DNA from: Diphasiastrum complanatum
Lineage: Eukaryota; Streptophyta; Lycopodiopsida; Lycopodiales; Lycopodiaceae
Direction: 5' to 3'
NCBI GenBank assembly: GCA_029204225.1
Contig: CM055092.1
Coordinates: forward strand, 13,740,059 to 13,804,058
Length of the DNA: 64,000 nt
The notes beneath the pieces are model-generated. The model worked only from the letters and a program-made list of their open reading frames with translations, made no database searches and was not told the DNA's origin. The position numbers and the translations under genes were made by a program. Of this stretch, positions 57,251-64,000 are shown piece by piece. Each line of letters starts with the position of its first letter. Position 1 is the stretch's first letter.

Positions 57251-57660
57251 TGCTCTTGGGTAGCTCTGTCCAAGTATCTTGAGGATTCGTCAGAATCAGC
57301 CAACACTCGGCAACTAACTGAGTCGTCCTCAACTGCTGCATGGATGGTCGCTCCAACTCTGAACCAATCCTAGATACATGTCTCATCATTGCCTGCCATG
57401 CAAGGGTTGCAGCCAAGTGAAAAGGGGAGGTTGCACATGTAGAAACACTTCCTAATAGATACATTGGCTATCTCCTTGTTACTTTGCTGGAAGGATGCCA
57501 CATACACGTCTTTGCCCCTAAGATGTGTACCAGTATGGCTCTGGGCATGAGAAGAGCCTCGTGACAACGGTTGCCACCGCATCACTCTGACTCTGAGTCT
57601 GACCTTGTGATGTGGAAGGGTCTGTTGGAACTGTTGCAAGTTGCCAATGGCCACAAATTA
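57210..57660 (-). pseudogene. hAT transposase N-terminal fragment
   Basis: Two overlapping frames give IRKCFYMCNLPF and, after a frameshift near 57,420, FHLAATLAWQAMMRHVSRIG and RPSMQQLRTTQLVAE. This corresponds to the 'FY..GIPF......F..M......GP.Y.PPS...LR..LL' region at the start of the plant hAT DUF659 domain. Catalytic residues lie further downstream and are absent. Together with the BED finger at 57.9-58.1 kb it indicates a decayed hAT element on the minus strand. Confidence 0.6.
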
Positions 57661-57906
57661 ATAGTTACTATCTAGATTCTATGACAATGGAGATAGAGGA
57701 ATCGTGATAGACTGTAGTAGTCTGTAGATTGTAGTAATGTCAAAGTACATACGACATGCAATGAATTATAATTTACAACGCAATCATCAATGCAAATATT
57801 TTCTATTTAGCATCTAGCGACAACTTACAATTGTCAATATCTCAGGTAATAGGATAATGGATTTATAACTATTAACAGCTTCGGAATTCCGAATCACTGA
57901 TTACGA

Positions 57907-58140
57907 TCACCAACCTGTGGGCGAATGATGACCCTCCGAGGTAGTTGTAGATGGAGTTGCAAGTATCATCAATGAGTCAGGTGCTCGTGCACAACCTGCG
58001 ATCTCAAAACCACGTAGACGCAATAGGTGTGCCTTTATTCTAGTGGGGCCACCTGTGTAGTCCTGGCCGCAATACTTGCAAGTCCACCTCTTAGTGCCTG
58101 AGGTGCCATAATTAGAAGCAACTATCACATGATCCCACAA
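57907..58140 (-). pseudogene. BED-type zinc finger of a hAT transposase
   Basis: Reads MWDHVIVASNYGTSGTKRW followed by CKYCGQDYTGGPTRIKAHLL and RGFEIAGC: W at the start, C-x2-C, then H and C in BED-finger spacing. The finger binds transposon DNA ends. The frame ends in a Ser/Thr-rich segment before a gap to the DUF659-like fragment at 57.66 kb. No terminal inverted repeats were identified. Confidence 0.75.
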
Positions 58141-58263
58141 GGGGACCCTTCTCTCTCGGCATGGTATCTAGATTCTAGTCTCTCTCCCCCTCACTAGTCC
58201 TCTCTTCCCCTCCTAAATTCTGATTTTTCACTCACACACCTAAAGGCTAACTCTCCCTCCCTC

Positions 58264-58388
58264 CACACACACACCCACCCACCCACACACAAAACACACA
58301 CACACACACATTGTCAAACACACACGCACCCCTCTACTTCCCTCTCCCTCAAACACTCTTCTAAGTTCTATAAAAATCTAATATCTAT

Positions 58389-58448
<60 letters not shown>
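58264..58448. repeat. (AC)n-rich and (CT)n simple repeats
   Basis: An interrupted AC run at 58,264-58,310, then CT dinucleotides at 58,391-58,448 with one interruption. Confidence 0.95.
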
Positions 58449-58639
58449 GGCGTGGAACAGTTTCGGAACTGTCTGAAACTCTATCGCGAGGACGTCCGAC
58501 GAGCAGGTAACGAGTTTTTTTTTTCTTTTTGAAAACGGTTCGAACAACAAAAGAACGGTTCTAACCGGGCCGGTTCGAACCGGACGTTCGAATCGCGGTT
58601 CTTTCAACGAATCGCGATTCGACACAACATTGATGGAGG

Positions 58640-59050
58640 AGTTTGACAACGATAAACTCAACATTTTAAGTGGTTATTCAGATGCAAGTTGGGGCAAGAG
58701 ATGTATACACTCGTAAATCCACGTCTGTATTTGCGTTCTTCACAACGACGGTCCAATCCCATGGAACAGTCGCAAGCAAACCTCACTAGCTCTATCGTCT
58801 ATAGAATCAGAGTATATTCGACAATTATCTTTTGTGATAATCAGAGTGCTATTGCTTTGTCAGCCAACCCTAGATTCATTCCCGGAGTAAGCACTATGTT
58901 GGAATTAAAGTTCTCAATAAAGAGGTAAGCTTGGAGTACTATCGAATGCAATACATGATGACAAATACTTTTACAAAGACGCTTAGCGTGGATGCACAAA
59001 CAAATTTTGTGTAATGCTAAGTTTGAAGATCAAAGCTTTCATGGATTCAG
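58640..59050 (+). pseudogene. copia RNase H fragment (element 8)
   Basis: Broken frames give SGYSDASWGKRC, VQSHGTVASK-like text, LALSSIESEY, CDNQSAIALSANPRF and YFYKDA, in copia RNase H order. Stops and frame changes are frequent. The fragment ends just before a polypurine tract and LTR, the normal position. Confidence 0.75.
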
Positions 59051-60086
59051 GTTAAGGGGGAGTGTTGCACTATTATCCTATAATCCCTTCATTTATCCAA
59101 TTGTTGCAATTTTACTCGGGTTATCACACAGTCTGCAGAAATACACGAGAAAGATTAACAATCGTATTCGCCATCGACATTGAATCGACATTGACAATCA
59201 TTGAGCTACTATCGAAGACAGTCGAATATTATTTGCGAATGTTCATTATCGAAGGTTTCGTCTTCCGACTACTTAACGAACACGACAAGGACACTAATGA
59301 AGGGTTCGACAGATATTGTCGAATGTTAACGAAACATGTTACAAGTTTTGAGACTAACGACCTGCTCTAATCATTGTTAGCGATTAATTTTCGTGTACCC
59401 TAATTGGATAAGTGACTGCACAATAAAGCTAAGTGTCAATTGCGATCTATAGCTCATTGTGGCTAAGTGCCAATTGCGACTTGGCTAAACAGCTGCCCTA
59501 ACTATTTTTTCTAAGCCTATTCGACACTCCTAACTAGTATAAATAGCTGACCATTTCTCAATTCAAAGTTACTGAATTCACTGAAGCTATTGGAGTTACT
59601 TAATTTAGCTACTAAGTTAATCAATCAATTAGAGTATTGCTAGCAGTGCTTACTGCTCATCAGCAGAAGTGTATCACACAAGACGATCAATGATTCAGAG
59701 TTGTTTCGAGTACGCGATTGCATCCAGAGTTGTTTTGTGATCACTATTCATCTGATTTGTACATGCTACTTTACTGAATACAATTGTATGCTTTTCTAAT
59801 CAATTGTTATCTGTTTGATCTCTTATAGATTTGTCTAATGTATCAAATACTTCCGCATTTCAATACTTCTATTCTGCTTATGTTTGATAATGAAATCAAT
59901 CTCATAGGTTATGATGATTTCAATGTTAGAATCAAGTAGAATCAAACATGACTACTGTCACGATGGCATGGTTCGAATTTAATAGGCATAGTTATGCATT
60001 GAAGAAGGATCATTCTACATAATTTGATATTTGCATCTATCGAATGTAGTTTTTCTTAGTGTCGATCTTCATTTCTTTTTCCAACA
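59051..60086 (+). mobile_element. polypurine tract and 3' LTR of copia element 8
   Basis: gttaagggggag (59,051-59,062) is followed by TGTTGCACTATTATCC. A matching end, TTTCCAACA at 60,086, gives TGTTG...CAACA termini. A TATA-like tataaata lies near 59,538. The end coordinate is plausible but not confirmed by a second LTR. Confidence 0.6.
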
Positions 60087-60149
60087 ATCTCCACCGATTC
60101 ACCCATTTCTATCTCCTCACGTCCGTGTGAATTCACCTTCTTCACCTCC

Positions 60150-60410
60150 GACATGGACCGAGAGGCCATCAAGAGATTGGAGACTCATCGTACTAGAGAT
60201 AGTGAGGACCTCGAATTAGAACTGCTAATCCATGCTGCTGCCCCACTTTCTCCCATCCTAGCCACTCTACTCAATTGTGCTGTTGTGTCTGGTTGTCCAT
60301 CCTCCTGGTGTACTAATATTATTCATCCCATCGACAAAAATGGTGACCCATGTATCCTAGTAGCTATCGTACTATCATGATCGGTGTTATGGCCATATCT
60401 AGCTCAGAGG
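60150..60410 (+). pseudogene. LINE reverse transcriptase N-terminal fragment (right)
   Basis: Reads LETHRTRDSEDLELELLIHA, ILATLLNCAVVSGCPSSWCT and NIIHPIDKNGDP, then after a frameshift YRTIMIG. The pattern 'F.SSW....I.PI.K.GDP..P.NYR.I.IG' is typical of plant LINE RT. It stops where repeat D begins at about 60,395. The downstream RT block is found at 51.6-52.2 kb in the opposite orientation. Confidence 0.65.
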
Positions 60411-60630
60411 ATTTGGAATAGTCCTGATATGGTAGACCGGTTCTCTAGTGTTCAAGTTTGTTGGTTACGCTCGATTTAATTCCATGTCAAGGCAAGTTTG
60501 TAACTAATAAACATGAGAGGACTCAGACATTCCTAATGAGACATGTGGAGCAGTGCATGGCTTGTGATGGTCATATACATGAGGATAGCATGGAATATGC
60601 ATACCTATGTTTAGATGGACTACATGGGAG
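60383..60630. repeat. repeat D, right copy, first part (inverted)
   Basis: Reverse complement of about 52,335-52,584. It ends at cctatgtttagatgg, where an insertion begins. The remainder resumes at 62,157. Confidence 0.85.
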
Positions 60631-60635
60631 GTTGT

Positions 60636-61121
60636 TGTTAGAAAATTGACTTGATCATACAAGTAACCCAAGACAAGATTCCTATTGTTGTTAGACAATA
60701 GTCATACACATGAGAGAGAACAACAATGATGAAGAGATGTACTCCAACTATGTCCCATTACAATTGAGGTAGGGCGCCAGCCTACATATATGCTTTCTCT
60801 AAACTATGTGTAAGGTAAAAAGCAAAAAGCAAATAGCAAAAGACAAAAAGCTAATTGCTATAATTACTACCTATATTGGGTAAACACCCAAGATGAGTTT
60901 CTAAGTGATAAAAGCAAATCCTATTCTAGTATAGTGCGCCCACCTACATGCCTGACTAAAAAAACGAATTTACTATAAATAGTAATGACCCTAAAATACG
61001 ACTTACTATAAACAAAATAGTAATGGCCCCTATAATAGCACGCAAGCATGGCCAAACTATCATCACTAATCAATCCTAAATGATAACACTAGGGGTACTA
61101 AAGTAAACATTAACTCTAACA
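60636..61121 (-). mobile_element. LTR C, complete copy (minus orientation)
   Basis: Plus strand runs from TGTTAGAAAATTG to AACTCTAACA. On the minus strand a polypurine tract (AAGGGGGAG, 61,122-61,130) lies just before the TGTTAGAGTT start, so this is a 3' LTR in minus orientation. Its left flank is GTTGT (60,631-60,635). It matches the truncated copy at 50,102-50,352. Confidence 0.75.
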
Positions 61122-61130
61122 CTCCCCCTT

Positions 61131-61791
61131 AATGTTTACATTGTCTAGAACTATGCATAACAAAAGTATGCATGTATCTTCCATGCAGCCCATGTAATGA
61201 AGATCCTCAATTCTGATGTAGGAATTCATGATCAACTCTGATCTCAATGTCTTCATTACTTGATGTAGAACTTTCTTCGTATGATGATGTAGAATTTCCT
61301 TTGAATGTCGATCCTTTTCGTATGAACCTGCTTCATATGACTTCTCAATGTCTTGCTTTGGTCTTCATGTCTCTTTAATGTATATGTGTGACTACCATGA
61401 GTTCAACATATCACCCGATTCCTTGACTTCCTTGTGAATCAAAAAAACATTGACTCCCCCTGAATCAAATAATGTAGACATGATAACTTTTGCCTTAACC
61501 TTGAGAACTTTGCTTGAAGATTGACTCCCTTGGTCTCTTTGAACACCTTTCAAGCTACCACAAATGTAAGGATCTCCCCAACATTCATTAAGAAAAAAAA
61601 ATAATCCTCTTTGTTACAGTAACACCACATGATAACCATAAGTAGGAAATAGATCTACAAATGTCAACATCCAATCTCATACATCAACACCCACTTTAGA
61701 AACCTGTGCTTTATAAGTAGTCGGATCCACTTGTGTCGATTCCTTGAATTGAACCAATTTCAATTCTCCTGATACTCTACATGGTATCAGA
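61131..61791. other. internal sequence of the LTR C / LTR H composite, non-coding
   Basis: No domain was recognised. Related words (tgatgtagaa, cttcgtatgat) repeat several times at 61,215-61,330. The last bases (gatactctaca) look like an LTR end before a primer-binding site. Confidence 0.4.
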
Positions 61792-61828
61792 GCAGGCAAC
61801 GTGACCTGTGCCCCACTTTGAGGGGGAG
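61792..61828 (+). other. primer-binding site almost touching a polypurine tract
   Basis: TGGTATCAGAGC (61,792-61,803) is followed after 14 bases by a ccccactttgagggggag polypurine-type tract and then an LTR start at 61,829. The internal region is 37 bases, shorter than even TRIM elements usually have. Confidence 0.75.
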
Positions 61829-62155
61829 TGTTGGAATGGCAAAGTGGAGCCACAGCCCACGCTCAAAGAAATCCCATAAGTAGAAGTGGACTTTGTTCAA
61901 AGTGGATATAAGTGGTAAACGTCTAAGTGTTTAATGTCCCCTGGTACCAGCCCCTTTGCGGGCAAGGGGGAGCACTTGGATTCGTGGGCGGCTAGGTGTT
62001 CGGGGACGGATCCCGGAACGCGGCTCACGGAAGGGGCAAAAGGCTTCATGATTTTGGTGCAACCTCTGAACCAGAAAGGTTAAGTTGCATCACGGTGCAA
62101 CCTCTGAACCAGAAAGGTTAAGTTGTATCCGTTGAAGGCCCACCGAATTCCTACA
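61829..62155 (+). mobile_element. 3' LTR H
   Basis: TGTTGGAATGGC to GAATTCCTACA, 327 bases with TG...CA ends. It contains a 33-bp tandem duplication (ggtgcaacctctgaaccaga onward, 62,059-62,122). Its right flank is GTTGC (62,156-62,160), close to GTTGT left of LTR C. The sequence before the primer-binding site does not look like a matching 5' LTR. Confidence 0.65.
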
Positions 62156-62156
62156 G

Positions 62157-62330
62157 TTGCATGGGTGCATGCACAGACTTCTTACCCCTATGTATACGGG
62201 TAGGGACACCCCTCCTCCATTCTAAGCTTTTGGCTCTAGGTTGCAGATTTCTCCCTCTCCTCAAGTATTCACTTGCCATGGCTCGGGGTGAGGTGTTCGG
62301 ATACATCTCAGTTGAATGGGTGGTTTGGAG
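62157..62330. repeat. repeat D, right copy, second part (inverted)
   Basis: Reverse complement of about 52,187-52,345, including tgcatgggtgcatgcacag and cttgccatggctcg. Confidence 0.85.
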
Positions 62331-62370
62331 AGGTAACTCAGTAGCAGAGTTAAAGGCTAGAAACGACAAC

Positions 62371-62852
62371 TACAGGAAATAGAAGCTAAAGGATCCAGGA
62401 TCTTAACTATTCAATCACACAAAGCATTCTTGAAGAAAGAGAGAGATGGTTGGTCGCCCTCCTATAGAAACTCGTGGATTTCAAAGAGAATAGTAATGAT
62501 GCTTACAATTGTTGAATACAAAGGAGATGCACACATATACATAGTCTTCCAAAATAACTATCTAACTTCTCCCTTCATGACTATCCAACTTCATGACTAT
62601 CTAACTTCTATAAGTCACATAAAAAGAATAAGGTACCTCCAAATGTCAAGTTGGGGTACATATTTGTCACAATTAGGCCTACTGGACCCACGAGTCCCTA
62701 CTAAGTTAAGAACATATTAACTTAGCTAACTCTAAGTTTAGTAGGCCTAATGGAGATAAATAAACCATGGCTACACAAATCTCAACCTTTTGGGTCAAAG
62801 TAACCTATGGTTTTCTAAGCAATTCCACTTACAGTCCAACACCCTCCCTAAA
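62371..62852 (-). mobile_element. 3' LTR of copia family A, right copy, with polypurine tract
   Basis: LTR 62,371-62,841 runs from TACAGGAAATAG to CAGTCCAACA and matches LTR A at 49.6-50.1 kb. On the minus strand TTTAGGGAGGG (62,842-62,852) precedes it, identifying a 3' LTR in minus orientation. The leading TG is mutated to TA. Confidence 0.85.
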
Positions 62853-63351
62853 TGGAAATGCATGACAGAACATGAAGTAACTTCTCGAAAGAGAGAAATG
62901 CAACTTGTTGTCCGAACTTCATGTCACCAAATAAAACTTCGCAACGAGGTAGTCGAAATCTCATCCCCAATTATGGCCAACATATAAAAGGAAAAGAATG
63001 CGTAATAATAAAGCATCAAGTCGAAGGATGAGGATTTGCATGCTCCATCCGAAGTAGGGAACCAATATAAACTCGACAATAAGCCGAAACATGGACTTGT
63101 AATCCACCATAGGCTCCCACATCATTCAACCATAAGGACAATAAAAAAGAGTACCAAACTCTTTTGGCATCACATCCTCCCAAACCTTACCATCAATGAC
63201 TTGCTCACAGAGAATAGGCAATGTACCAATATCATGATGAAGAGTAAGTGTAAAACCAAAAAAATCAGCAAGAGGTACTGATTTTATCACCTTCTTGCAT
63301 CTTCAAGATAGAAAGTCGATTTTGGAGATATACCACTTTTGCCCACATTCT

Positions 63352-64000
63352 TTACTTGAAACATCTTGGCAAGAGTCTCCCAAGCACTTTTGGAAGTCTT
63401 GAAAGCGGCCTCTCTTCCCCACCATTAACTACTTCCCATAAACCTGTTGCAATAAGAAGGTTCTTAAACATGTAGCACCACAAAGAATATTTTGTGCCAT
63501 CCAGCCTATCTTCATTAAATAAAGAACCGATTGACTCCGATTCTGTAGCCTTAACAGAAAAATCAGCTTGTAGTAGATAGGAAAAAGATTTTCCAAGACA
63601 AAATCTGCTCAGCGGGCAGCAACATAAAGTTGAAAATATGAGCACAATTGATTGCAATACTCCACATGCAATTTGCTCAAAGAATAATGAAAATAGGTGG
63701 CTGATTTCTGCACAAAAAACAAAATGCTCAACAACATGCATGAATAGGGCGGATGGTAGCGCCCTCCTGCAAGCTCACCAACAAGAAAATTTCAGCAAGA
63801 AATGTGTCAAAAACACATGTATTTTCTTTTGTAGATGGGCGTTCTCCTACAAAGAAGTGGATCTGAAAATTTCAACATGTATTTGATTCAAAAACACATG
63901 CAAACAGCTTGAGCATGGGCGCCCTACGGCAAGCCCTCAAATAGTGAAGGTGCCCTCCTTTTTCCTGCAAAAAAGCTATTAGAATTCGAACAGATTCTTC
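63352..64000 (-). pseudogene. copia family A, right copy: gag fragment and leader
   Basis: From the right edge, leader sequence matches 48.96-49.57 kb. At about 63,570 gag starts (ATESESIGSLFNEDRLDGTK, with no Met in place) and continues YSLWCYMFKNLLIATGLWEV, the N-terminal UBN2/DUF4219-type block, then breaks near 63,410. The 3' LTR lies only about 500 bases beyond, so protease, integrase, RT and RNase H are missing. The primer-binding site and 5' LTR should lie just past 64,000. Confidence 0.8.

Overview
The window looks like nuclear DNA of a land plant with a large, repeat-rich genome. The evidence is a spliced class II histone deacetylase gene with plant GT-AG introns, dense decayed Ty1/copia and Ty3/gypsy elements, primer-binding sites matching the 3' end of plant initiator tRNA-Met, LINE and hAT remnants, and long (CT/GA)n tracts. 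Nothing fixes the species. There is no bacterial operon, CRISPR array, rRNA gene or recognisable tRNA gene.

Layout. 1-15.5 kb is a mosaic of copia and gypsy fragments on both strands, often joined abruptly. A minus-strand copia element (about 9.5-15.45 kb) is interrupted by two later LTR insertions, each with matching 5-bp flanks (10,073-11,050 and 12,103-13,008). The second is a solo LTR that carries four hairpins in a row with compensating stem changes. 15.5-18.6 kb holds an unexpected degenerate histone H3-family gene on the minus strand, with a proline/serine-rich reading frame behind it and unusual short repeats in front of it. 18.7-22.9 kb is a 3'-truncated minus-strand copia element with its PBS and 5' LTR. 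23-28.7 kb is mostly non-coding, with an LTR, a copia fragment and a 258-bp (TC)n tract. 28.8-32.2 kb is the best-preserved copia element (plus strand), followed by a gypsy integrase fragment.

35.6-43.2 kb is the one convincing cellular gene: ten exons on the minus strand, all phases agreeing, encoding 552 residues of a plant HDA5/HDA18-type histone deacetylase with a YGSN-type C-terminal domain. The 5' exons, including the His-His catalytic motif, are not seen. A (CT)n tract and a gypsy element lie where they would be expected. Its 4.1-kb intron has been invaded by a 3-kb repeat-like unit.

44-64 kb is nested repeats. Notable are two copies of a repeat (46.6-48.7 and 55.25-57.25 kb) in opposite orientation, each carrying a related 25-bp minisatellite. 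There is a gypsy RNase H-integrase remnant, a hAT remnant with a BED finger, LINE reverse-transcriptase fragments in opposite orientation, a repeat unit split by a nested insertion, and related LTRs placed both directly and inverted.

Apart from the deacetylase and the histone-like locus, most protein-like sequence here belongs to dead mobile elements. The two chromatin genes are not evidently linked in function. Boundaries marked 'about' were judged by eye.
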